A stretch of 64,000 bases of DNA, from positions 1-64,000 of the forward strand of contig JAZNIU010000027.1 of NCBI GenBank assembly GCA_045577655.1, in the 5' to 3' direction. Shown here piece after piece: positions 34,789 through 42,358 of this stretch. The stretch is from RGIG7450 sp045577655. Lineage in GTDB: Bacteria > Bacillota > Clostridia > RUG12999. How positions within the stretch are numbered: the stretch's first letter is position 1; every line of letters begins with the position of its first letter. The notes under the pieces were generated by a model that saw only the letters and a list, made by a program, of their open reading frames with translations, ran no database searches and was not told the origin of the DNA. Position numbers and translations under genes: made by a program.

Positions 34789-34808
34789 CATAAACAGGAG
34801 GGACCACC

Positions 34809-35381
34809 ATGCAGATTTTAAAAGACAGAATACTTAAAGACGGCAAAGTTAAACCCGGAAATGTTTTAAAGGTTGACAGTTTTTTAAATCACAAAATGGA
34901 CATTCGTTTGCTGAAAGAAATTGGTGATGAGTTTAAAAGAAGATTTGCAGATGTTAAAATCAACAAAATTTTAACAGTTGAAGCATCCGGTATCGGTATT
35001 GCATGCATGGTAGCACAGGCATTTGATGTCCCACTTGTATTTGCAAAGAAAAATCAGACAAAAAATATTGCTGGAGAGGTTTTTACTTCCAAAGTTAAAT
35101 CCTTTACCCACGGCAGAATATATGATGTAATCGTTTCAAAAGAATTTCTGTCGCCCGACGACAAAGTTCTTGTTATAGACGATTTTATGGCTAACGGTTG
35201 TGCACTTGAGGGACTTATAGAAATTATAAATCAGTCGGGAGCGTCTCTTGAGGGGGTTGGCATTGTTATTGAAAAATGGTTCCAGGGCGGCGGAGACAGA
35301 ATCCGCGAAAAAGGAATACGTGTGGAATCTCTTGCTATGATAGAATCAATGACAGATACAACTCTTAAATTTAAAGAATAA
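34809..35381 (+). CDS. xpt: Xanthine phosphoribosyltransferase
   Basis: Salvages xanthine to XMP with PRPP. The 190-residue protein has the Xpt layout: N-terminal LKDRILKDGKVKPGNVLKVD, SFLNHKMD with the substrate-side residues, EASGIGIACMVA near residue 58, and the PRPP-binding VLVIDDFMANGCALEGL near residue 122. GGAGGGACCACC precedes ATG 34809. Only 20 bases separate it from the GH3 gene, so the purine riboswitch often found before xpt in Firmicutes is absent here. Confidence 0.93.
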   Translation: MQILKDRILKDGKVKPGNVLKVDSFLNHKMDIRLLKEIGDEFKRRFADVKINKILTVEASGIGIACMVAQAFDVPLVFAKKNQTKNIAGEVFTSKVKSFTHGRIYDVIVSKEFLSPDDKVLVIDDFMANGCALEGLIEIINQSGASLEGVGIVIEKWFQGGGDRIREKGIRVESLAMIESMTDTTLKFKE

Positions 35382-35384
35382 AAT

Positions 35385-36242
35385 ATGAAAAAATTAACTT
35401 ATTTAGTTTTGGTGTTGTTTTTTCTTTCGGGATGCAAAGGGGATGTCCTTGAAGAAGAGTTTGAAAGCAGTCTTATTATTTCTTCAGGACAAACTCTGGA
35501 AACGAGAATATCCGTGCCTGACGGTTTTGTAAGGAAAGATGCCAAAGAGGGAAGTTTAACGAATTTTTTGCGTAAATACAGTATGAAAGACAGAGGCGAA
35601 CCACTGCTGCTGCATAATGGCAAAAACAAATCAAACCAAAAGGCACATGCGGCAATATTTAATCTTCCGATAGAAACTGATGATTTGCAACAATGTGCCG
35701 ATTCGGTAATTCGTGTGTATGCAGAATATTTTTGGGCAACCGGACAGAAAGAAAAAATTGCTTTTCATTTTACTGATGGATTTTTGTGTGAATATTTAAA
35801 GTGGGAACAGGGTTTTCGCCCCGTTGTAGATGATGGAGGAACAAGGTGGAGCAAAACTGTCGGGGTTGACACTTCATATCAAAATTTTGTAAAATATCTC
35901 AGGACGGTTTTCAGTTATGCCGGGACGTTGTCAGTGGAAGCCTACGAAACAGAAACAATAAGCCTTTCGGAAATGACGGTGGGCGATGTTATAATAAAAG
36001 GCGGCTCGCCGGGACACGTTGTTATGGTTGTTGATGTCTGTGAAAATGAAAAAGGAGAAAAAGCTTTTTTGCTTGCACAGGGTTATATGCCTGCACAGGA
36101 GTTTCACGTCATAAAAAATCCTTTGCATGAGGATGATATGTGGTATTATGAAAAGGAAATAATATTTCCCCTTAATACTGCAGAATATACTTTTGGAAAT
36201 GATAAAATGATTAAAAGAGTAAATTACTCTGAAATAAATTAG
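35385..36242 (+). CDS. DUF4846 lipoprotein
   Basis: A 285-residue protein of unknown function with a short lipoprotein signal (FFLSGC, Cys17). The DUF4846 signature is clear: SVPDGFVRKD near residue 45, LQQCADSVIRVYAEYFW near residue 106, a central HFTDGFLCEYLKWEQGFRP, and MTVGDVIIKGGSPGHVVMVV near residue 202 followed by LLAQGYMPAQEFHVIKNP. The conserved Cys in QQCAD, the PGH His and the QGYMPAQ segment could form a hydrolase-like site, but no activity has been assigned as far as I know. It begins three bases after xpt. Confidence 0.82.
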   Translation: MKKLTYLVLVLFFLSGCKGDVLEEEFESSLIISSGQTLETRISVPDGFVRKDAKEGSLTNFLRKYSMKDRGEPLLLHNGKNKSNQKAHAAIFNLPIETDDLQQCADSVIRVYAEYFWATGQKEKIAFHFTDGFLCEYLKWEQGFRPVVDDGGTRWSKTVGVDTSYQNFVKYLRTVFSYAGTLSVEAYETETISLSEMTVGDVIIKGGSPGHVVMVVDVCENEKGEKAFLLAQGYMPAQEFHVIKNPLHEDDMWYYEKEIIFPLNTAEYTFGNDKMIKRVNYSEIN

Positions 36243-36275
36243 CTTAAAAAAAGACAGATATACAGGAGGAACATT

Positions 36276-36959
36276 ATGAAAAAGATTTATGAAGGAAAAA
36301 CAAAAGATGTTTACGAACTTGAAAACGGCAATGTAATGCTTAAGTTCAAAGATGATTGCACAGGCAAAGACGGTGTTTTTGACCCTGGTGAAAACACAGT
36401 TGGTCTTAAAATTGACGGCATAGGCAAAGAAAACCTCAAAACTTCGGTTTACTATTTTAATATGCTTAAAGATGCCGGCATTAAAACACATTTTGTGAGC
36501 GCAGATGTTGAAAATGCAACTATGGAAGTGCTTCCGGGCAAAGTTTTCGGACACGGCCTTGAAGTTATCTGCAGACTTGTTGCAACAGGAAGCTTCATCC
36601 GCAGATATGGCGAATATATCGAAGACGGCACACCACTTGAAGGCGGTTATGTTGAATGCACATTCAAAAACGACGAAAAAGGTGACCCGCTTGTAACAAG
36701 CGAAGGACTTGCTGCTCTTGGCGTTATGAGCGAAAGCATGTTTGAAAGCATGAAACAGCAGACTCTTAAAATAACAAAAATTGTTGCAGACGACCTTAAA
36801 ACAATAGGTCTTGATTTGTGGGATATCAAATTTGAATTTGGCTACAACAACGACGAAGTTATCCTCATTGACGAAATTGCTTCGGGCAATATGCGTGTAT
36901 ATAAAGACGGGAAAATTGTTGAACCGGTTGAGCTTACAAAATATATCCTTAACAGATAA
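36276..36959 (+). CDS. purC: Phosphoribosylaminoimidazole-succinocarboxamide synthase
   Basis: Catalyses the SAICAR synthetase step of purine synthesis: CAIR plus aspartate and ATP. The 227-residue length is typical. It opens with YEGKTKDVYELENGNVMLKF, has ENTVGLKIDG, RLVATGSFIRRYG near residue 105 and VILIDEIASGNMRVY near residue 201. The other pur genes are not in the window. AGGAGG at 36264-36269 precedes ATG 36276. A terminator lies directly after it. Confidence 0.94.
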   Translation: MKKIYEGKTKDVYELENGNVMLKFKDDCTGKDGVFDPGENTVGLKIDGIGKENLKTSVYYFNMLKDAGIKTHFVSADVENATMEVLPGKVFGHGLEVICRLVATGSFIRRYGEYIEDGTPLEGGYVECTFKNDEKGDPLVTSEGLAALGVMSESMFESMKQQTLKITKIVADDLKTIGLDLWDIKFEFGYNNDEVILIDEIASGNMRVYKDGKIVEPVELTKYILNR

Positions 36960-36974
36960 TATAAAATTAGATTG

Positions 36975-37013
36975 GACGGCACTTTGCTTTTTGCGTTGTG
37001 CCGTCTTTTTTAC
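36975..37013 (+). terminator. Rho-independent terminator after purC
   Basis: GACGGCAC (36975-36982) pairs with GTGCCGTC (36998-37005) with a partly paired 15-base interior, followed by six T residues. Confidence 0.85.
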
Positions 37014-37024
37014 AGTAAAAATTA

Positions 37025-37053
37025 TTGACCGTTTCAAGCGTTTATGGTATAAT
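37025..37053 (+). promoter_or_regulatory. Sigma-A promoter of the AAC(3)-like gene
   Basis: TTGACC at 37025-37030 and a perfect TATAAT at 37048-37053 with a 17-base spacer, 37 bases before the coding region. Confidence 0.75.
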
Positions 37054-37090
37054 AAAATGACAGAATAAGGCATTTTTTAAGAGGAACATT

Positions 37091-37894
37091 GTGCGGATGA
37101 CAAAAAGTATATTAACAAAAGAACAGCTGATGATGCAGCTTTATAAATTCCGGCATATTAAAGGCAAAATTGTTACGGTACATACTTCGCTGAAAGCTGT
37201 TGGAGAAATAGAGGGTGGCGGCGAAACACTTTTGTCGGCATTGATCAATTTTTTCACTCAGGACGGTGGACTTTTATGTGTCCCCACGCATACCTGGGAC
37301 AGTGATGTATACGACACGAGAAGAGCGGACAGTTGCACAGGGGTTTTGTCGCAGCTTGCAGCTGCACATCCCGATGCTGTAAGAACCCTGCATCCCACAC
37401 ATTCCATGGCGGTGTTTGGGGAGAGGGAAAAGGTGGATTCTTTTATAAATTATGAGGCTGTTTCTGATACGCCGGCAAATCCCCGTGGATGTTACGGCAA
37501 AATTCTTGAAGAGGACGGATATGTTCTATTGATTGGTGTAGGACATGAGAAAAACACATTTCTTCATTGTGTGGAAGAACTTCTTGACACGCCTGCCCGT
37601 TTGACAGAATATAAAGTTGAAAAGAAGATTATTCATAAAGACGGAAGAGAAGAAAAACGCTTTATGTATTGGTTTGATGAAAAGAAAATTCCCGATATTT
37701 CCATATATTTTCCAAAATTTGAAGAGGCGTTTCGCTATTATGGTGCTATCGAGGATGGCTGTATTGGAAACGCCAAAGCACAGATGTGCAGCGCAAGAAA
37801 AATGTTTGATGCTATAGAAAAAATTTATACAAACAACCATTTTGAAGAGTTGCTTGGAAACGACCTGCCAATAGACAAAAAGCTATACCAGTAA
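37091..37894 (+). CDS. AAC(3) family N-acetyltransferase (YokD-like)
   Basis: A 267-residue member of the antibiotic acetyltransferase family that includes aminoglycoside 3-N-acetyltransferases and B. subtilis YokD. Family features are VHTSLKAVGEIEGGGETLL near residue 29, CVPTHTW near residue 60, HPTHSMAVFG near residue 98 (with the acyl-CoA-side His) and GVGHEKNTFLHCVEE near residue 151, which holds the conserved His and Glu. Whether it acts on drugs or on a cell metabolite cannot be told. Start may be GTG 37091 or ATG 37097; AGAGGA at 37080-37085 fits the GTG better. It appears to be transcribed alone. Confidence 0.82.
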   Translation: MRMTKSILTKEQLMMQLYKFRHIKGKIVTVHTSLKAVGEIEGGGETLLSALINFFTQDGGLLCVPTHTWDSDVYDTRRADSCTGVLSQLAAAHPDAVRTLHPTHSMAVFGEREKVDSFINYEAVSDTPANPRGCYGKILEEDGYVLLIGVGHEKNTFLHCVEELLDTPARLTEYKVEKKIIHKDGREEKRFMYWFDEKKIPDISIYFPKFEEAFRYYGAIEDGCIGNAKAQMCSARKMFDAIEKIYTNNHFEELLGNDLPIDKKLYQ

Positions 37895-37951
37895 CATTGT
37901 TTAGTTTTTGTATAGTAGAAATCTAAAAAATTATAAAAAGGAAATTTTAAT

Positions 37952-38347
37952 ATGAACAGATTAGAAAAAGCAGTAGAAAATCATAACAAAGGATGCAACT
38001 GTGCGCAATCGGTGGCATGCGTGTTTGCAGACAGATTGGGATATAGCGAGGATGAAATATTCAGACTCACCGAAGCTTTTGGCGGAGGTATGGGTGGAAC
38101 TCAGGGTGTTTGCGGTGCTGTAAGTGCTATGGTTTTTGTGGCAGGTGGAATCAAGAGCTATGGTATGGACAGACTTCCCGAAACAAATAAAAAAGAAAGC
38201 TACGATTTTGCCTGTGAGCTTATGGAGAGATTTAAGTCCAGGATTGGAACAATTATGTGTGAAGAAATAAAAAATAAAGCTCTTCGCTCGTGTGACGGAT
38301 GTATAGAGGATGCCGTCGAAATATTAGAAGAATTTATGGGAGAATAA
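37952..38347 (+). CDS. C_GCAxxG_C_C family redox-type protein
   Basis: A 131-residue protein named for its conserved cysteine pattern: GCNCAQSVAC near residue 14, GGGMGGTQGVCGAVSAM near residue 45, a Cys near residue 83, CEEIKNKALRSCDGC near residue 109. The motif suggests binding of a metal cofactor or iron-sulfur cluster, and members sit near oxidoreductases, but no function is established. AAAGGAAA precedes ATG 37952. The 57-base gap after the AAC(3)-like gene shows no clear promoter or terminator. Confidence 0.85.
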   Translation: MNRLEKAVENHNKGCNCAQSVACVFADRLGYSEDEIFRLTEAFGGGMGGTQGVCGAVSAMVFVAGGIKSYGMDRLPETNKKESYDFACELMERFKSRIGTIMCEEIKNKALRSCDGCIEDAVEILEEFMGE

Positions 38348-38488
38348 AAAGTCTATTTTCTGTACTTTCAAATAGAGCAGTTTTGATTGTATTGTTTTTT
38401 CCTGACTTGACACCAGTAAGAATTATGTTGAAGAAAATAAATAAGAATTATAATAAATATTCAAACTGATAAAATGGGAGGAAATTTT

Positions 38489-39760
38489 ATGGTTCCGGCA
38501 ATAGTACTATTTGCTTTAACTTATGTATGCATACTTGCATTTGGCAAGTACAGGACCTATATTGCTCTTGCATCCGGTGCAATATTTATTTTATCGGGTA
38601 TGCTTCCGCTAAAGGAGATACTATCTTCAATAGATTTTAATGTACTTCTTATGATTATTGGAACAATGGGGCTTGTATCTCTGTTTACAGAAAGCAAAAT
38701 GCCTGCAATGCTTGCAGATATGGTTATGGAAAAAGTTCCAAACGTTAAATGGGCAGCGGTTTCCCTGGCTTTGTTTGCTGGGATAATTTCAGCGTTTGTT
38801 GATAATGTTGCTACAGTACTTATGGTGGCACCGATAGCACTTGCCATTTGTAAAAAGCTTGACACAAATCCGGTGCCTTTTATTATAGCAATAGCCGTTT
38901 CCTCCAATCTGCAGGGCGCGGCAACACTGGTTGGCGATACCACAGCAATTATGCTTGGTTCTGCGCTGGATATGAGTTTCCTGGACTTTTTCTGGTATAA
39001 GGGCAGACCCAGTATATTTTTTGCAGTAGAACTCGGAGCAGTACTCTCGGCGCTTATTCTGCTTTTCATATTTAAAAAAGAAAATGCATCCATTGAGCAG
39101 AAAAATGAGCGCACAAAGGTGACCGACTATTTCCCAACAGTGCTTCTCGTTGCGGTTTTGGTGCTTCTTATCGCTGCTTCTTTTGTTCCGAACAAACCTG
39201 ATATAACAAACGGACTGATATGTTGCGGTCTGCTTGTAATCGGACTTATATACACAGTTATAAAGAAGAAAACATTTTCTGCAATAGCAGAACCACTTAA
39301 AGAAATTGATTTTCAGACAATAGGAATTCTTGTCGGAATATTCCTTATGATAGGCGGAATATCATCAATGGGAGTTATTGATGCGCTGGCAAACCTGCTT
39401 GCAAAGGCAGGCAGCGGAAACATTTTTGTGCTGTACACTGTAATTGTTGTTGCATCGGTGATTATTTCTGCATTTATCGATAATATACCTTATGTTGCAA
39501 CAATGATTCCTGTTATTGCCGGGATTGCAACGGCGCTTAACATTGATGCAACACCACTCTATTTCGGACTGCTTTCGGGCGCAACCCTTGGCGGCAACAT
39601 CACACCGGTGGGAGCTTCTGCCAATATTACAGGAATAGGAATTCTGAAAAAATCGGGATATTCGGTAAGCAACGGCGACTTCTTTAAAATCGGAATTCCA
39701 TTTACAATTGCTGCAATTGTCCCTGCATACATTTATATCTGGATAATGTACGGAATTTAA
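38489..39760 (+). CDS. IT-superfamily transporter (ArsB/NhaD/SLC13 type)
   Basis: A 423-residue membrane protein with about eleven hydrophobic segments, from the ion transporter superfamily that includes arsenite, Na+/H+ and dicarboxylate carriers. Repeated signatures of the two inverted halves are visible: FVDNVATVLMVAPIAL near residue 95 with SSNLQGAATLVGDTTAIML, and FIDNIPYVATMIPVI near residue 330 with LGGNITPVGASANITG. These hairpin loops form the substrate and sodium sites. The cargo is not clear. Start ATG 38489 follows TGGGAGG; the ATG at 38474 precedes that site. Confidence 0.82.
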   Translation: MVPAIVLFALTYVCILAFGKYRTYIALASGAIFILSGMLPLKEILSSIDFNVLLMIIGTMGLVSLFTESKMPAMLADMVMEKVPNVKWAAVSLALFAGIISAFVDNVATVLMVAPIALAICKKLDTNPVPFIIAIAVSSNLQGAATLVGDTTAIMLGSALDMSFLDFFWYKGRPSIFFAVELGAVLSALILLFIFKKENASIEQKNERTKVTDYFPTVLLVAVLVLLIAASFVPNKPDITNGLICCGLLVIGLIYTVIKKKTFSAIAEPLKEIDFQTIGILVGIFLMIGGISSMGVIDALANLLAKAGSGNIFVLYTVIVVASVIISAFIDNIPYVATMIPVIAGIATALNIDATPLYFGLLSGATLGGNITPVGASANITGIGILKKSGYSVSNGDFFKIGIPFTIAAIVPAYIYIWIMYGI

Positions 39761-39839
39761 AATGCATTGACTGATTAAGAGTTTTTAAAATTTTACGTCA
39801 GCAACTAAGTTATATTGAAAATACAAAGGAGAAATTATA

Positions 39840-40640
39840 GTGAGTTTTTTAAAAGGCAAAACAGCAATTATTACAGGCGCAGGATATGCGGTTCTTTCTG
39901 ATGGAAAATGCGGGTCAATCGGTTATGGTATTGCAACCGCTTACGCAAAGGAAGGCGCAAATCTTGTTATTACAGGAAGAAATGTTGAAAAGCTTGAAAA
40001 GGCGAAAGAAGAGCTTGAAAAATTATATGGCATTAAAGTTTTAGCTGTTTCTGCAGATATTGCCGAGGGAAATGATAACGAAAAAATTGCAAAAGATGTT
40101 GTTCAAAAGGCAATAGATGCTTTTGGAAGAATAGATGTTTTAATTAACAATGCCCAGGCTTCAGCATCGGGCGTTACAATTCAGGACCACACAACAGAGC
40201 AGTTCAATCTTGCTATGTATTCTGGACTGTATGCAGCGTTTTATTATATGAAAGCTTGCTATCCCTATCTTAAAGAAACAAAGGGAAGTGTTATAAACTT
40301 TGCATCGGGAGCAGGTCTTTTCGGCAATTATGGTCAGTGCTCATATGCGGCAGCAAAAGAAGCTATCCGCGGACTTTCCCGTGTTGCTGCAACTGAATGG
40401 GCAAAAGACGGGATAAATACAAATGTTATTTGTCCGCTTGCATGGACCGCACAGCTGGAAAATTTTGAAAAAGCATATCCCGATGCATTCAAGGCGAATG
40501 TGAAAATTCCTCCGGCAGGTCACTTTGGAGATTCTGAACTTGAAATCGGAAGAGTATGTGTTCAGCTTGCTTCGCCCGACTTTAAATATATGAACGGAGA
40601 AACATTAACCCTCGAGGGTGGAATGGGCCTCAGACCGTAA
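39840..40640 (+). CDS. Short-chain dehydrogenase/reductase with an extended cofactor loop
   Basis: A 266-residue NAD(P)-dependent oxidoreductase of the SDR family. The Tyr169-x3-Lys173 pair (SYAAAKEA), Ser156 (NFASGAG) and NNAQ in place of NNAG near residue 103 give a classical active site. The glycine-rich motif is split: ITGAG at 11-15 and SIGYGIA at 26-32 with about nine extra residues between, unlike the compact TGxxxGIG, closer to the enoyl-reductase style. The substrate is unknown. GTG 39840 is the start, with AAGGAG at 39826-39831. Nothing ties it to the neighbours except orientation. Confidence 0.85.
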   Translation: MSFLKGKTAIITGAGYAVLSDGKCGSIGYGIATAYAKEGANLVITGRNVEKLEKAKEELEKLYGIKVLAVSADIAEGNDNEKIAKDVVQKAIDAFGRIDVLINNAQASASGVTIQDHTTEQFNLAMYSGLYAAFYYMKACYPYLKETKGSVINFASGAGLFGNYGQCSYAAAKEAIRGLSRVAATEWAKDGINTNVICPLAWTAQLENFEKAYPDAFKANVKIPPAGHFGDSELEIGRVCVQLASPDFKYMNGETLTLEGGMGLRP

Positions 40641-40715
40641 CATTTTTTGCCCCTAACTTGACAAAATCATAATAAAAATGTCGAATATTGTCGGAAAAAC
40701 AGAGGAGGAGAAGAT

Positions 40716-41180
40716 GTGTGGAAAAATTGTGTAGAAAATGCATATGAAGATATAAGTTTACACGATTGTGTTGTCAATGGCGTAGAGGTATATGATGATG
40801 TATTATCTTTAACTCTTGATGATGGATTTTGGATGTTAGCAGATTCAAAATATAATTCTTGTGGAGAAACGGTTCGTACAGATAAGTCGAAAATTAATTT
40901 TATTGAATTTGACGAACAGATGTCCGTGCTTTATTTATTCAAAAGACATTATATATTTGGTAAGCGTTTATGTACAACAAGAAAAAAAGTGAATTTGAAA
41001 AAAGTATATGAAAAAATAAATAAAGGCGAGTGGGAATTAGAATTTAACGAACAATACCATTCTTTTCATAGATCATTGTTTTTTGGTGCAGTAACAACAA
41101 AGAAAAAATATGGGAATTTGAATTTCAAATGGTTATTGACTGTGACAAAATTGAGTATTGCTGGAATAATATTTGCCTAG
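40716..41180 (+). CDS. Hypothetical protein, no family recognised
   Basis: A 154-residue protein that I cannot assign. It starts at GTG 40716 behind a strong GAGGAGGAG (40702-40710); an overlapping ATG at 40714 runs only six codons before a stop. Visible features are EDISLHDCVVNGVEVYDDVL near the N-terminus, a LDDGFWMLAD strand, a lysine-rich middle, and a hydrophobic end (LTVTKLSIAGIIFA) that may be a membrane-contacting helix. The layout looks like a small beta-rich domain of the kind used for binding. By eye it is more AT-rich than its neighbours, which suggests recent arrival, and it stands alone between two unrelated genes. Confidence 0.65.
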   Translation: MWKNCVENAYEDISLHDCVVNGVEVYDDVLSLTLDDGFWMLADSKYNSCGETVRTDKSKINFIEFDEQMSVLYLFKRHYIFGKRLCTTRKKVNLKKVYEKINKGEWELEFNEQYHSFHRSLFFGAVTTKKKYGNLNFKWLLTVTKLSIAGIIFA

Positions 41181-41231
41181 ATAGAAAATGGTGAATTTTT
41201 GGTCTTAGCATAACATAAACTTGACACCAAA

Positions 41232-41251
41232 AAGGTTTGCATCTAAACCTT
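41232..41251 (+). promoter_or_regulatory. Inverted repeat before the nitroreductase gene
   Basis: AAGGTTT (41232-41238) and AAACCTT (41245-41251) form a perfect seven-base inverted repeat with a six-base centre. It lies just after a TTGACA at 41221-41226, where a -10 region and transcription start would be expected. It has no T run, so an operator is more likely than a terminator. Confidence 0.45.
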
Positions 41252-41287
41252 ATGTGTCGCAATTAAAAATATTCAGAGGTATTAAAT

Positions 41288-41806
41288 ATGGAATTTGAAA
41301 AATTGATTACACAAAGATATTCTGTCAGAAGTTTTAGACCGCAGCATTTGTCCGAAGAAAGCATTTCAAAAATTTTAGACGCATCACACAAAGCGCCCAC
41401 GGGACGCAATTATCAGCCCCAGAGAATTCTGGTTTTAAACACAGATGAAGGAATGGGAAAAATAAAAAAATGCACAAAATGTCATTTTAATGCACCTGCG
41501 GCAATGCTTGTATGCTATAATGAAGAGGAAAGCTGGAAAAGGGTGTATGACGGGGCTCTTTCTGCACCGGTTGATGCAGCGATTGTAGCAACGCATATGA
41601 TGCTTGCCGCGCATAATGCTGGAGTGGGATGCTGCTGGGTTATGCATTTTGACCCGGCGGCAATTAAAGAGGAATTTGGAATTCCCGACAATATCAAACC
41701 GCTTGCACTTCTTGTGATGGGATATCCGGCAGAAGATGCGGTGCCAAGTGATTTTCATAGTGAATTCCGGCCTCTTGAAGAAGTTGTTTTTTACGACCGG
41801 TTTTAA
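41288..41806 (+). CDS. Nitroreductase family protein
   Basis: A 172-residue FMN-dependent NAD(P)H oxidoreductase fold protein. It opens with the typical ITQRYSVRSFRPQHLSEE, has SHKAPTGRNYQPQRILVL near residue 33 at the FMN site, VDAAIVATHMMLAAHNAGVG near residue 97 with CCWV, and ends with LLVMGYPAEDA near residue 143. Such small members often act on quinones, nitro compounds or dehalogenated substrates; the natural substrate is not readable. CAGAGG precedes ATG 41288. It begins a run of six genes spaced 0-30 bases apart up to 45308. Confidence 0.87.
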   Translation: MEFEKLITQRYSVRSFRPQHLSEESISKILDASHKAPTGRNYQPQRILVLNTDEGMGKIKKCTKCHFNAPAAMLVCYNEEESWKRVYDGALSAPVDAAIVATHMMLAAHNAGVGCCWVMHFDPAAIKEEFGIPDNIKPLALLVMGYPAEDAVPSDFHSEFRPLEEVVFYDRF

Positions 41807-41827
41807 AGACAGAAAGGAAAATTTCAG

Positions 41828-42358
41828 ATGTACATACTGGCACAAATAATAGGCGTACTTGCTGTTGTCCTTTTTGTTTTAAGCTATCAGTTTAAACGTC
41901 GGAAACATATTGTTCTGGCAAATGCAGTGTCAAACTGTTTGTATGTTTTGCAATATATTCTGCTTGGGGCGCTGGAAGGTGCAGCAATCGATATGCTGTC
42001 TTCTGTTTCGGCAGTTGCGGCGAATGGTAAGGACAAAGGGTTTGTAGCAAAACACGTTAAAACGATTTTTATAACTTTAAATTTAGCAATACTTGCAGCA
42101 GGACTTTGTTTATATAAAAACATATTCAGCCTGTTTCCCATTGTTGGTGCTATTTTGCAGACAAGTGCTTTCTGGGTAACAGAGGAACGAAAAATAAGGC
42201 TTGTTTCTTTGCTCGGAGCACCTTTCTGGCTTATATATAACCTTGTAAGTATGGCATATGGTTCGACCATAGGGAACGCACTGTCTATTATTTCGCTGGC
42301 AGTAGCAATTTATAGATATGATATATATCCAAAAATAAAAAGGAGGAATTTAAAATGA
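41828..42358 (+). CDS. YgjV family inner membrane protein
   Basis: A 176-residue membrane protein with about six hydrophobic segments. The opening QIIGVLAVVLFVLSYQFKRR, the NCLYVLQYILLGALEGAAID stretch and the ending GAPFWLIYNLVSMAYGSTIG are typical of the YgjV family, whose function is unknown. AGAAAGGA precedes ATG 41828. It overlaps the next gene by four bases (ATGA), so they are translationally coupled; that neighbour is the homologue of the Anabaena rhodopsin transducer. Confidence 0.8.
   Translation: MYILAQIIGVLAVVLFVLSYQFKRRKHIVLANAVSNCLYVLQYILLGALEGAAIDMLSSVSAVAANGKDKGFVAKHVKTIFITLNLAILAAGLCLYKNIFSLFPIVGAILQTSAFWVTEERKIRLVSLLGAPFWLIYNLVSMAYGSTIGNALSIISLAVAIYRYDIYPKIKRRNLK

Noticed and set aside
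34789..34808. Purine riboswitch before xpt
   Set aside because: Only 20 bases lie between the genes, containing the ribosome-binding site; no room for the aptamer.
35931..37073. Long minus-strand open frame of 380 codons across the DUF4846 and purC genes
   Set aside because: It is antisense to purC, a certain gene, and translates to a Phe/Cys/Asn-rich sequence typical of the reverse frame of AT-rich coding DNA. No family features or ribosome-binding site.
38407..41226. Recurrent ACTTGACA sequences at 38405, 40656 and 41219 as a shared dispersed repeat
   Set aside because: The common part is essentially the -35 promoter consensus; flanking bases differ, so no repeat family is supported.
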